A stretch of 25,966 nucleotides of DNA from Candidatus Segatella papionis (GCA_002297965.1 DBLF01000030.1:139333-165298), one strand, 5' to 3'; positions 16,675-24,324 are shown, counted from the first letter of the stretch. Numbers and translations: made by a program. Notes: a model not told the origin generated them from the letters alone.

Positions 16675-17118
16675 TTATGCCTTGACCTTAAAGATGGCCT
16701 TTCTGATTTCTCCATTTGCAATGCATGGCTGGTGTCCATCCTCAGGAAAGAAGATGGCAAACTGTCCAGGTTTGCAAGTCACGAGAGTCTGAGCCTTTAC
16801 TCCAGGATACTTCGTGATGTCCTTCTCCTCATTATACTCCAAGGCTGGAAGATCTCCCAATGGGGTATATCCATAGGTTTCCTCGATGTTAAGAGGAATC
16901 TGGATATCTATCATCTTGCGATGAGTCTCTATCACAGCCTCGTCCTCAGACTTGCCTGTAGCCACAGCTACATTGAGAAAAAGGTCACTACCCTTGATGG
17001 GATGCTTACCCACAGAGAGAGCAGAAAGGTCGTTCTCCTTGAGGAACTTCACGATGTCCTCAAAGAGAGGATTGAGAGATATGTATCTCTCTAAATTGTC
17101 TAATGTATCAATTATCAT
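16675..17118 (-). CDS. YhcH/YjgK/YiaL family cupin-like protein
   Basis: A 147-residue protein of the DUF386 family (YhcH/YjgK/YiaL, also related to the EbgC beta-galactosidase subunit). Family marks are the start MIIDTLDNLERYISLNP, then DLFLNVAVATGKSEDEAVIETHRKMIDIQIPL, GYTPLGDLP and FAIFFPEDGHQPCIA. The conserved His, Glu and Asp residues (HRKMIDIQ and PEDGHQP) probably bind a metal in a jelly-roll barrel. In other bacteria such proteins sit in sialic acid or pentose operons and act on sugars, possibly as anomerases. No sugar operon is seen here. It lies 75 bp downstream of the MORN gene on the same strand. Confidence 0.9.
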   Translation of the reverse strand: MIIDTLDNLERYISLNPLFEDIVKFLKENDLSALSVGKHPIKGSDLFLNVAVATGKSEDEAVIETHRKMIDIQIPLNIEETYGYTPLGDLPALEYNEEKDITKYPGVKAQTLVTCKPGQFAIFFPEDGHQPCIANGEIRKAIFKVKA

Positions 17119-17193
17119 TGTCTTACTATCTATTTACAATTGAGTTGTTTACAATTATATTAAATGTTGCTTGTATGTTTTGTGGATTCCGTC

Positions 17194-18366
17194 TTAGTCT
17201 TCGAAACGCTTACCGTTTTCGTAAACACCTTTGGCTGTGATTTGTCCATCACGGTCTTTCTCAACAAATCTTCCATCTCGGGCATCCTTGCGATAAGTAC
17301 CCTCAAAGCGTTTGCCGTCCTTGTTTTCCTCAATGCAGAATCCTTCTCGTTTTCCATTGCGATAAATGCCCTTGAAACGATTGCCATTGGCATAGTGGAT
17401 AACAACATTGCCATCTACAAAGCCGTTTTTAAATTCACCTTCATAGATGTCGCCATCTTTCTTTGTCAATTTTCCTCGACCGTTCTGTAGGTCATCTTTC
17501 CAGGTGCCCACATAGATGTCGCCATTCTTCCAAACGAATGTACCTTGTCCCGAGCGTTGTCCATCGAGGAACTGACCTGTATATTTTGATCCGTTCGCTG
17601 AGCGGAAGATACCCTCGCCTGTACGTTCACCTTGCTGATAGTCACCTTCGTAAATGTCTCCATTATGGAATTTATAGATGCCTTTTCCGTCCTGGATGTC
17701 ATCCTTCCAATCGCCCACATAAACATCGCCATCTGCATACTTAAAGGTACCCTTTCCTGAGCGTTGGTTATCGACCCACTGTCCATCGTAAGTCGTTCCA
17801 TCCCCCCAGTCGAAGAACCCATTTCCATTCTTCATGTCATTCATCCATTGCCCCTTGTAAATGGCACCGTTGGAATAAATGTAGGTACCACGACCTTGGC
17901 GCTTGTCTTTGTACCAATCGCCATCATATTTATCACCATTATAATAATACATAACTCCATGACCGTGCTGGAAGTCGCGGAACCAAAGTCCCACATATTT
18001 ATTATTGTTTTGGAAATAATACGTGCCCTTGCCATGCTGCTGGTCTTGCATCCACTGCCCCTCGTATCGTTCGCCGTCCGAGAAAGTATAGACACCATAT
18101 CCACTGCGTTTGCCCTTTAGGTATGCGCCTTCATAGGTGTCGCCATTGGAATAGACAGTAGTTCCCTTGCCTTGTGGCTTTCCGCCGACCATCTCGCCTT
18201 TGTACTGTCCCCCATCTTTGGTCGTGCAGCTACCTAGCGAAATCTTTTGTGCGGATACCGCCAACGGTGAAAATGCAAGCATTAAAGCAAGCATCACCTG
18301 CTTGCCAGTGAGCAGACAATTGTCTCTTGAAGTAATCTTTATTGGTCTGATATTCTTATATTTCAT
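17194..18366 (-). CDS. Exported MORN-repeat protein, 14 units
   Basis: Residues 54-375 are 14 consecutive units of exactly 23 residues with the pattern (K/I/R)Y-x-G-x-W...G-x-G-x-(Y/F)...(N/D)GD, the MORN repeat; a partial unit ends the protein. The N-terminus has a basic stretch, then VMLALMLAFSPLAVSAQ, a good signal peptide cleaved near residue 39, so the protein is likely periplasmic or surface-exposed. MORN proteins form elongated beta sheets and are used as scaffolds; some bind phospholipids. The partner is unknown. The first ATG gives an unusually long n-region (24 residues); the Met at residue 25 is an alternative start. A full promoter (18424-18455) lies upstream. Confidence 0.9.
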   Translation of the reverse strand: MKYKNIRPIKITSRDNCLLTGKQVMLALMLAFSPLAVSAQKISLGSCTTKDGGQYKGEMVGGKPQGKGTTVYSNGDTYEGAYLKGKRSGYGVYTFSDGERYEGQWMQDQQHGKGTYYFQNNNKYVGLWFRDFQHGHGVMYYYNGDKYDGDWYKDKRQGRGTYIYSNGAIYKGQWMNDMKNGNGFFDWGDGTTYDGQWVDNQRSGKGTFKYADGDVYVGDWKDDIQDGKGIYKFHNGDIYEGDYQQGERTGEGIFRSANGSKYTGQFLDGQRSGQGTFVWKNGDIYVGTWKDDLQNGRGKLTKKDGDIYEGEFKNGFVDGNVVIHYANGNRFKGIYRNGKREGFCIEENKDGKRFEGTYRKDARDGRFVEKDRDGQITAKGVYENGKRFED

Positions 18367-18389
18367 TTTGATTATTCTCTATTATTGTT

Positions 18390-18406
18390 TTGCCAAGAAC
18401 TGGCAA
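18390..18406 (-). other. Small hairpin in MORN gene leader
   Basis: TTGCCA (18390-18395) and TGGCAA (18401-18406) form a 6-bp stem with a 5-base loop, between the promoter and the start codon. Confidence 0.4.
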
Positions 18407-18423
18407 TCGCTCTATTCAATCCC

Positions 18424-18455
18424 CAAAGTTACTGTTTTTCCGCTAAACCGCCAAA
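18424..18455 (-). promoter_or_regulatory. Promoter of the MORN-repeat gene
   Basis: Minus strand TTTG (18452-18455), a 20-bp spacer and TAACTTTG (18424-18431) match the Bacteroidota consensus exactly, 57 bp from the first ATG. A second TAAATTTG (18465-18472) is an alternative -7 box. Confidence 0.8.
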
Positions 18456-18592
18456 TCGATTAAACAAATTTAAGGTAAAAAGAAGAAAAATAAGATTTTT
18501 GCAAAAAAATCCTCATAGGATACAATATTAGAAAAAAAATATCGTTATACCAAACAAAGCGAAAATAGAAATTAACAAAACTAAGAATTCAC

Positions 18593-19300
18593 ATGATTTT
18601 AAATTGTGCTATCATAGACGAAGACCTTGAGGCTTTGGAATTGCTGAAAAATTACGTACAGGAGACTCCAACCCTCAATCTGATAGGTGCCTACCCTAGC
18701 CCCATCGAGGCTGTGGACGGCATCCGTCACAATCACCTCGATGTTCTCTTCCTTGCCATTCACATGCAGCAAATAAGCGGACTAGAGTTTGCCAAAGTCG
18801 TCCCTAAGAACGTAAAGATCATCTTCACCACCGCATTTAAAGAATATGCCATCGAGGCATACAAGGTTGATGCCTTCGACTACCTGCTCAAGCCTATCAA
18901 GCATGAAGATTTCATGAGAACTTGCGAAAAGGTATTCAACAGATATATGCAAGACGACCAGTATAATCCCATCAAACGCGATGAATTTCTCGTTGTCAAA
19001 AGCGACTATAAATACATTCGCATTCCATTCAGCAAGATTCTATTCGTGGAATGTCTGAAAGATTACATCAAGTTCCACTTGGAAGACGGGAAAACGGTAA
19101 TGACACTGGGTAATCTTAAGAAACTGGAAGACAAATTGCCTAAGGAAAAGTTCAAACGAGTGCATCGTTCCTTCCTTGCCAACTTGACCAAGTTCGACAC
19201 CATCGAAAGAATGAAGATCATCTATGGCAATCTGGCCGTTCCCATCTCTGAATCATACAAAGATGAAGTTTTCAAATTTGTTGAAGAGCACGGGGTGTAA
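18593..19300 (+). CDS. LytTR-type response regulator lacking the phospho-Asp
   Basis: A 235-residue protein with an N-terminal receiver (about 1-115) and a C-terminal LytTR DNA-binding domain (about 135-232: FLVVKSDYKYIRIPFSKILFVECLKDY..., KKLEDKLPKEKFKRVHRSFLANL). The acid pocket (Asp9, Glu10, Asp11), the Thr79/Thr80 switch and Lys100 (YLLKPI) are kept. The phosphorylated Asp, expected in the usual FLDIxMP motif, is Ala55 (FLAIHMQ), and the Pro is Gln. It is therefore probably not switched by a standard histidine kinase. No kinase gene is adjacent, although LytTR regulators of this type usually have one. The targets are unknown. No clear TAnnTTTG promoter was seen in the 226-bp gap upstream. 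Confidence 0.92.
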   Translation: MILNCAIIDEDLEALELLKNYVQETPTLNLIGAYPSPIEAVDGIRHNHLDVLFLAIHMQQISGLEFAKVVPKNVKIIFTTAFKEYAIEAYKVDAFDYLLKPIKHEDFMRTCEKVFNRYMQDDQYNPIKRDEFLVVKSDYKYIRIPFSKILFVECLKDYIKFHLEDGKTVMTLGNLKKLEDKLPKEKFKRVHRSFLANLTKFDTIERMKIIYGNLAVPISESYKDEVFKFVEEHGV

Positions 19301-19303
19301 AGC

Positions 19304-19379
19304 ATTTGTATCCTTTGGTTTCATTCGCATCCTCTGTCTTTATTTGCATCCGCTGGCTTCGTTTGCTTTCTCTGGATTC
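19304..19379 (+). repeat. Four imperfect 19-bp tandem repeats
   Basis: Units begin at 19304, 19323, 19342 and 19361. Each reads about ATTTGCATCCTCTGGCTTC, with several substitutions between copies. They directly follow the stop codon of the LytTR gene, in the convergent gap. Confidence 0.55.
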
Positions 19380-19428
19380 TCTTACTCATTTGCGCTTTGT
19401 GATGCATTTGCAAATTCAAATATATCAG

Positions 19429-19462
19429 CTTCACCCCTGCTACATGATTTGCAGGGGTGAAG
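19429..19462. terminator. Strong GC hairpin spanning the stop codon of the CBM20-HAD gene
   Basis: CTTCACCCCTGC (19429-19440) and GCAGGGGTGAAG (19451-19462) form a perfect 12-bp stem with a 10-base loop. On the minus strand the first arm encodes the last residues of the HAD protein and the TAG stop codon (19440-19442) lies at the loop edge. There is no T tract on either side, so it may protect mRNA ends or stop both convergent transcripts. Confidence 0.55.
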
Positions 19463-20876
19463 TTACAAATATCCTAGCCCCATGGTCGATGAGGAAGTCT
19501 AAGTCTCGGAATCCCCAAAGCACACTGATGCAAGGCATCCCACTGTTCTTGGCGGTCATCACATCTACGTCGCTGTCGCCTATATAGACCGCGCTCTCTC
19601 GGTCGGCATTCATTTGTCGCAAGGCCTCGTCCACCGTGTCGGGAGCAGGCTTTTTCCGAATGTCCTCTCGCTCGCCGATGGCAACATCCACCAAGTCACC
19701 AAAGAAATGCTTACAGAGAGCTTGAGTGGCAGCATAAAACTTATTGCTCACCACAGCAATGTTCTTGCCTCGGTCTTTTAATTCCTGGAGCATCTCCATC
19801 ACACCTGGATAAGGTTGGGTCGTATCTAAATTGTGCTTCATATAGTGCTGGCGAAAGTCGGCGTAGGTTTTATCAAACTTCTCATTCTCCAAGCCGTCGG
19901 GAATGGCACGTTCCATCAGTTTCTTCACGCCGTTTCCCACAAATCGGCGAACCTCTTCGATGGTACGCTCCGGCATACCGTTGGTTCTGAGGGCATAATT
20001 GCAGCTAGCAGCCAAATCGTCGAGGGTTGAGAGAAGGGTGCCATCCAAATCGAAGATATATGTTTCGTAATTGAATTGTGCGTGCGGAGCCATCTTCTTC
20101 GTGCGGAATTCACCACCATGGAGCACACATACATCTTTGTCGTAAAGTCGAGGTTCTTCTGGTGCATCAGCTCTATAAGCAGAGACAGGAGAATTCTCCT
20201 CGTGCCCGTAAGCCAAGCCCGTGCCCATCGTTCGATTCGCACCATATTCCCATCTCTTGAACTGATGAGTATCGGCATCCACCACCACATACTTGTACTC
20301 CAGCGGAGCCTCCAAGGCTTGCACATTTACTGAGAGTACCCACTCGTGTTTGCCCTGTTGGATCATAGGTAGATAATGCTCTACATTCCATTCGCCCAAG
20401 GTAGGATGGTTGCCGAGCAGCGCCACTGCCTCTCCCTTATGCAAGTGGGGTGCAAACACTTTAAAGATGATAGTCTGTGAGAAAAGCGGCAGTTGGGTGG
20501 CCTCCCCACCGGTCCATGCCACAGGGGAGGTATAGTTGACGACTCCCCCTGTCATCAGGTTCTCATCATCCAACCAAAAGTCCGGGAATATGTAATTCTT
20601 GCTGGCATCATAGACATACGCACGAGGTGACGTGGTTGATTCCCTACGCACCACCTTTCCGTTGTCATCCACCACCTTATAATAATAGGCAATCACCACA
20701 AAAGGATGGTAACGATTCTCGCGGGTATGAGTTTCGGCTATCCAATGGTAACCATCGGTGGTACTCAGTGCCACATCTAAGTTCTCTCGTTTGCCATCAC
20801 GAGCAAAGAATGTGATGTCGGCATGCAACGTCTCACCCCATTCCGCCTTATATGCTATCGTAAATTTCATTTTCAT
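19440..20876 (-). CDS. Tandem CBM20-like starch-binding modules fused to a HAD phosphatase
   Basis: A 478-residue, uninterrupted fusion. Residues 1-105 (MKFTIAYKAEWGETLHADIT...YYYKVVDDNGKVVRRE) and 133-215 (VALLGNHPTLGEWN, then PLEYKYVVVD and WEYGANR) look like two CBM20 starch-binding domains, laid out as in the N-terminus of Bacteroidota 4-alpha-glucanotransferase (MalQ). From residue 268 on there is a complete HAD phosphatase of the phosphoglycolate phosphatase/beta-phosphoglucomutase type: motif I FDLDGT (Asp276, Asp278), a helical cap with FVGNGVKKLMERA, motif II Ser377, motif III Lys409 and motif IV GDSDVD (434 on). All catalytic residues are present. There is no signal peptide, so it acts in the cytoplasm. 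I infer that it binds glycogen and dephosphorylates a sugar phosphate; the substrate is open. Confidence 0.88.
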   Translation of the reverse strand: MKMKFTIAYKAEWGETLHADITFFARDGKRENLDVALSTTDGYHWIAETHTRENRYHPFVVIAYYYKVVDDNGKVVRRESTTSPRAYVYDASKNYIFPDFWLDDENLMTGGVVNYTSPVAWTGGEATQLPLFSQTIIFKVFAPHLHKGEAVALLGNHPTLGEWNVEHYLPMIQQGKHEWVLSVNVQALEAPLEYKYVVVDADTHQFKRWEYGANRTMGTGLAYGHEENSPVSAYRADAPEEPRLYDKDVCVLHGGEFRTKKMAPHAQFNYETYIFDLDGTLLSTLDDLAASCNYALRTNGMPERTIEEVRRFVGNGVKKLMERAIPDGLENEKFDKTYADFRQHYMKHNLDTTQPYPGVMEMLQELKDRGKNIAVVSNKFYAATQALCKHFFGDLVDVAIGEREDIRKKPAPDTVDEALRQMNADRESAVYIGDSDVDVMTAKNSGMPCISVLWGFRDLDFLIDHGARIFVTSPLQIM

Positions 20877-20968
20877 AATCGCAATATTATAATATTCTAA
20901 AGACTTATTCAGAATTTTCGATGACCATTTATGGGCTCATCCTGGACATTATCTTTCCAAAACATCTG

Positions 20969-20976
20969 CAAAGATA
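20969..20976 (-). promoter_or_regulatory. Possible -7 box for the CBM20-HAD gene
   Basis: TATCTTTG on the minus strand matches TAnnTTTG, 92 bp from the start codon. No exact TTTG lies at 19-21 bp upstream, so only this half is supported. Confidence 0.4.
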
Positions 20977-21037
20977 GTGAAAAACCAAATACCACGAAAG
21001 AAGAATACTATAATTAACCTATTTTAATTGGGAAGGC

Positions 21038-21068
21038 TTTGCTATTTGGCATTTTTGCAGTACTTTTG
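21038..21068 (+). promoter_or_regulatory. Promoter of mltG
   Basis: TTTG (21038-21041), a 19-bp spacer and TACTTTTG (21061-21068) match the Bacteroidota consensus exactly, 50 bp before the mltG ATG. Confidence 0.85.
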
Positions 21069-21118
21069 CACCATTAAAGAAAAAAGAGAACAAGAAATAA
21101 TAACAACAAATAACAAAC

Positions 21119-22168
21119 ATGAAGAAAAAAACATCTTCTAAGTTTTACCTCTATGGTGCAGTGGGCTGCGTGCTCGTCATCGCCATTACAGGTTACCTCT
21201 ACTGCTTCTCATCATTCTCGAAAAGCAGCAAGACGCAGTATGTATATATCGACACCGACGATAACATCGATTCGGTATATAATAAGGTGGAACCTTTCGC
21301 CAAGAGCATCCCAATGCAGGCATTCCGCACCTTGACCCACCACTCGGGCTACGCAGAGCACATCCGCACAGGTAGATATGCCATTCATCCAGGCGATGGA
21401 GCTCTCAAGGTATGGCGACACATGAAAAACGGACTCCAGGAGCCTGTGAACCTTACCGTACCATCCGTACGCACCATCGACAAGCTGGCGGCAGAACTGA
21501 GCAAGAAGCTCATGCTAGACAGCACAGAAATCGAGAAAGCACTCACCGACGAAGCAACTTGCGAAAAACTGGGATACGACACTGCCACTATCGCCTGCAT
21601 GTTCATCCCTAACACATACGACATCTACTGGAACATATCCATCGACAAGTTCCTTCAACGCATGAAGAAAGAGAGCGACAAATTCTGGAACTTCGAGCGC
21701 ACGCAGAAAGCCAAGGCTATGCACCTCACTCCAAACGAGGTCATCACTATGGCGAGCATCGTGGATGAAGAAACAGCCAACAACAGCGAAAAGCCTATGA
21801 TAGCCGGCATGTATTACAACCGACTGATGCTGCGCAACGCCGAATATCCACAAGGAATGCCTTTGCAAGCAGACCCAACCATTAAGTTTGCCTGGAAGAG
21901 ATTTGACTTGAAGCGCATCTACAACAACCTCTTGTATATCAAGAGTCCATACAACACATACAAGAATCCTGGATTGCCACCCGGTCCTATCCGCATACCA
22001 TCGGTAGCAGGCATCGACGCCGTGCTCAATCACATCCAGCACGACTACCTCTATATGTGTGCCAAGGAAGACTTCAGCGGAACCCACAATTTCGCAAGAA
22101 CATACGAGGAGCATCTGCAAAACGCAGCCAAGTACTCCAAGGCTCTCAACGAGAGAGGAATCAAGTAA
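21119..22168 (+). CDS. mltG: Endolytic murein transglycosylase MltG
   Basis: A YceG-family lytic transglycosylase that cuts nascent glycan strands in peptidoglycan and so sets their length. One membrane anchor near the N-terminus (residues 11-30, YLYGAVGCVLVIAITGYLYC region), then a LysM-like part and the catalytic domain. The active-site motif MASIVDEETA (211-220) has Glu218 at the catalytic place (ASIVEKE in E. coli). Other family marks are FIPNTYDIYW, GMYYNRL, GMPLQADPT, SPYNTYKNPGLPPGPI and GTHNFARTYEEH. The length of 349 is normal. It has its own promoter and ends at a very strong terminator. Confidence 0.96.
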   Translation: MKKKTSSKFYLYGAVGCVLVIAITGYLYCFSSFSKSSKTQYVYIDTDDNIDSVYNKVEPFAKSIPMQAFRTLTHHSGYAEHIRTGRYAIHPGDGALKVWRHMKNGLQEPVNLTVPSVRTIDKLAAELSKKLMLDSTEIEKALTDEATCEKLGYDTATIACMFIPNTYDIYWNISIDKFLQRMKKESDKFWNFERTQKAKAMHLTPNEVITMASIVDEETANNSEKPMIAGMYYNRLMLRNAEYPQGMPLQADPTIKFAWKRFDLKRIYNNLLYIKSPYNTYKNPGLPPGPIRIPSVAGIDAVLNHIQHDYLYMCAKEDFSGTHNFARTYEEHLQNAAKYSKALNERGIK

Positions 22169-22199
22169 GCTACTATTTATTTTAGCTTTTACAGAGTGA

Positions 22200-22256
22200 G
22201 AAGACAGAAAACTTGCAAAATGACAGTCATTTTACAAGTTTTCTGTCTTTTTATTT
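22200..22256 (+). terminator. Terminator of mltG with 24-bp stem
   Basis: Arms 22201-22224 and 22226-22249 pair over 24 bp with one mismatch; they are followed by a T-rich tail (22247-22256). It lies 33 bp past the mltG stop. The tail overlaps the -33 element of the next promoter. Confidence 0.85.
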
Positions 22257-22285
22257 GGTAGTTTAGCAAAATAGTTGTACTTTTG
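22254..22285 (+). promoter_or_regulatory. Promoter of the ACT-PFL pair
   Basis: TTTG (22254-22257), a 20-bp spacer and TACTTTTG (22278-22285) match the Bacteroidota consensus exactly, 35 bp before the ACT protein start. Confidence 0.85.
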
Positions 22286-22320
22286 CGCCATCAAACATTC
22301 CATTTAAAAGAAATTATTAC

Positions 22321-22593
22321 ATGAACAGAACGATTATTACAGTAGTGGGCAAGGATACCATCGGTATCATCGCCAAGGTTTGTACCTATTTGGCAGAGAA
22401 CGACATCAACATCCTCGACATCTCTCAGACCATCGTACAGGAGTACTTCAACATGATGATGATCGTCGACATGGGTAAGATGAAAGCATCTTTCGAGACT
22501 GTTGCCGACGAACTCTCTGAGCTCGGCAAGGGAATGGGCGTACAGGTGAAATGCCAACGCGAGGAAATCTTCGACATGATGCACCGCATCTAA
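22321..22593 (+). CDS. Small ACT-domain protein (UPF0237)
   Basis: A 90-residue protein that is a single ACT domain: NRTIITVVGKDTIGIIAKVCTYLAENDINILDISQTIVQEYFNMMM is the typical beta-alpha-beta start of GcvR/UPF0237 proteins, with the Gly-Ile turn that binds small ligands such as amino acids. It is followed after 76 bp by the PFL/UPF0210 gene. This pair is widespread in bacteria, and the ACT protein is thought to sense a ligand or regulate its partner. The actual ligand is not known to me. Confidence 0.93.
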   Translation: MNRTIITVVGKDTIGIIAKVCTYLAENDINILDISQTIVQEYFNMMMIVDMGKMKASFETVADELSELGKGMGVQVKCQREEIFDMMHRI

Positions 22594-22669
22594 CTCATTC
22601 TTTCACGATGAGCCATCCTTTGAGGACGAGCCGCATCTTAGTAATCATTTTAAAATTAGCATTAGGAAT

Positions 22670-24034
22670 ATGATCAATATATCTGAGGTTATCGAAACCA
22701 ACAAGATGATTGAGCAGGAAAACTTCGACGTGCGCACCATCACCATGGGTATCAACCTGTTGGATTGCGCCACCGCCGACCTCGACCAGCTCTGTCAGAA
22801 CATCTACAATAAAATCACTCGCCTCGCCAAAAACTTGGTGAAGACTGGCGAGGAAATCTCCAAGGAATTCGGCGTGCCTATCGTCAACAAGCGCATCTCC
22901 ATCACCCCTATCGCCTTGGTAGGTGGCTCTGCTTGCAAAACCACAGACGACTACGTGAAGATTGCCAAGACACTCGACAAATGCGCCAAAGAATTAGGTG
23001 TGAACTTCCTGGGTGGTTATTCCGCCATCGTTTCGAAAGGCATGAGCAAGAGCGACGAACTGCTCATCCGCTCCATTCCACAAGCAATGGCGCAGACAGA
23101 CTTTATCTGTAGCTCCGTCAACGTGGGAAGCACCAAGACGGGCATCAATATGGACGCAGTGAAGTTGATGGGCGAAATCGTTAAAGATACAGCCGAAGCT
23201 ACCAAAGACAACGGCTCGCTAGGTTGCGCAAAACTTGTGGTACTCTGCAATGCACCAGACGACAACCCATTTATGGCTGGAGCCTTCCATGGTGTCTCTG
23301 AGGCCGATGCCGTGATTAGTGTGGGGGTCAGCGGTCCGGGCGTAGTAAAGTATGCCTTGGAGAGCGTGAAGGGAGCAAGCTTCGAGGTGCTCTGCGAAAC
23401 CATCAAGCGAACCGCCTTCAAGATTACCCGTGTAGGACAGTTGGTTGCCAAGGAAGCGTCCCGCCGTCTTGGTGTACCATTCGGCATCATTGACCTTTCA
23501 TTGGCCCCTACTCCAGCTATCGGCGATAGCGTGGCAGACATTTTGGAGCTTATCGGTCTGGAGCACGCAGGTGCCCCTGGAACCACAGCCGCACTTGCCT
23601 TGCTCAACGACCAAGTGAAGAAGGGCGGCATCATGGCCTCTTCTTACGTGGGTGGATTGAGCGGTGCCTTCATCCCTGTGTCCGAAGACCAAGGTATGAT
23701 TAACGCCGTAGAGGCAGGAGCACTCTGCATCGAGAAATTGGAGGCGATGACCTGCGTATGCTCCGTAGGTCTCGACATGATAGCCATCCCTGGAGATACC
23801 CCTGCCACGACCATATCAGGCATCATCGCCGACGAGGCTGCCATCGGTATGGTGAACCAGAAGACCACTGCTGTGCGCGTGATTCCTGTAGTGGGAATGA
23901 AGGTGGGCGACAATGTAGATTTCGGCGGCTTGTTGGGTCATGCCCCTATCATGCCAGTCAACAAGTTCAGTTGCGCCGATTTTGTGAACCGTACAGGTAG
24001 AATCCCTGCGCCAATCCACAGCTTCAAGAACTAA
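22670..24034 (+). CDS. PFL family protein (UPF0210)
   Basis: A 454-residue cytoplasmic protein of the UPF0210/DUF711 family, distantly related in fold to pyruvate formate-lyase. Recognisable parts are MINISEVIETNKMIEQENFDVRTITMGI, NKRISITPIALVGGSAC, FLGGYSAIVSKGM, VSVGVSGPGVV, GIIDLSLAPTPAIGDSVADILE, and the C-terminal PVVGMKVGDNVDFGGLLGHAPIMPVN. The reaction is unknown, and the sequence does not show the paired-Cys active site of true PFL. It lies downstream of the ACT gene under the same promoter, with its own weak start region (GGAATATG). Normal length, no disruptions. Confidence 0.95.
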   Translation: MINISEVIETNKMIEQENFDVRTITMGINLLDCATADLDQLCQNIYNKITRLAKNLVKTGEEISKEFGVPIVNKRISITPIALVGGSACKTTDDYVKIAKTLDKCAKELGVNFLGGYSAIVSKGMSKSDELLIRSIPQAMAQTDFICSSVNVGSTKTGINMDAVKLMGEIVKDTAEATKDNGSLGCAKLVVLCNAPDDNPFMAGAFHGVSEADAVISVGVSGPGVVKYALESVKGASFEVLCETIKRTAFKITRVGQLVAKEASRRLGVPFGIIDLSLAPTPAIGDSVADILELIGLEHAGAPGTTAALALLNDQVKKGGIMASSYVGGLSGAFIPVSEDQGMINAVEAGALCIEKLEAMTCVCSVGLDMIAIPGDTPATTISGIIADEAAIGMVNQKTTAVRVIPVVGMKVGDNVDFGGLLGHAPIMPVNKFSCADFVNRTGRIPAPIHSFKN

Positions 24035-24039
24035 ACAAA

Positions 24040-24076
24040 CTCTGTTTTTCGTCGGCAAATACGATGAAAAACAGAG
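24040..24076 (+). terminator. Hairpin after the PFL gene
   Basis: CTCTGTTTTTCGTCG (24040-24054) pairs with CGATGAAAAACAGAG (24062-24076) over 15 bp with one G-U, loop of 7. It lies 5 bp past the stop. The downstream tail is A-rich on this strand, so it is terminator-like but not textbook. Confidence 0.6.
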
Positions 24077-24096
24077 AAAATTACCAAGAAATTACC

Positions 24097-24130
24097 GAGT
24101 TTTTATATACATATATGTATTTAAAAACTC
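24097..24130. repeat. 34-bp near-perfect AT-rich palindrome
   Basis: All 17 position pairs match except one T-T. The centre is ATACATATATGTAT, flanked by GAGTTTTTA and TAAAAACTC. It could extrude as a cruciform or bind a dimeric protein. It begins the 290-bp non-coding stretch between the PFL gene and the IS orfA. Confidence 0.65.
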
Positions 24131-24138
24131 AAAATTGA

Positions 24139-24242
24139 TGTCACTGCTGTCACACTACATGGTAACAGATTGACAATCAATAAGATAAGGCGTGACACCA
24201 AATGTTTTTTTGCTGTCACCTGCTGTCACTTGATGTCACGCC
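24139..24242. repeat. TGTCAC repeat cluster
   Basis: TGTCAC occurs at 24139, 24148, 24214, 24224 and 24234, and its inverse GTGACA at 24192. The last three form 10-bp tandem units (TGCTGTCACC, TGCTGTCACT, TGATGTCACG). AGGCGTGACA (24188-24197) and TGTCACGCCT (24234-24243) make a 10-bp inverted repeat that encloses two of them. One-turn spacing is typical of cooperative protein binding sites. No gene lies here. Confidence 0.6.
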
Positions 24243-24254
24243 TGTTTTTTGAAT

Positions 24255-24277
24255 TCCAAGACTAAATTCCGAATGAT
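24255..24277. repeat. Left copy of 23-bp direct repeat flanking the IS
   Basis: This 23-base segment, with core ATTCCGAATGAT, recurs at 25860-25882 with 21 of 23 identical bases. It ends 10 bp before the probable left end of the IS. Confidence 0.6.
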
Positions 24278-24324
24278 CTGACTTATACTGATATAGATAG
24301 ACACATTTATGGTAAATTAATTAA

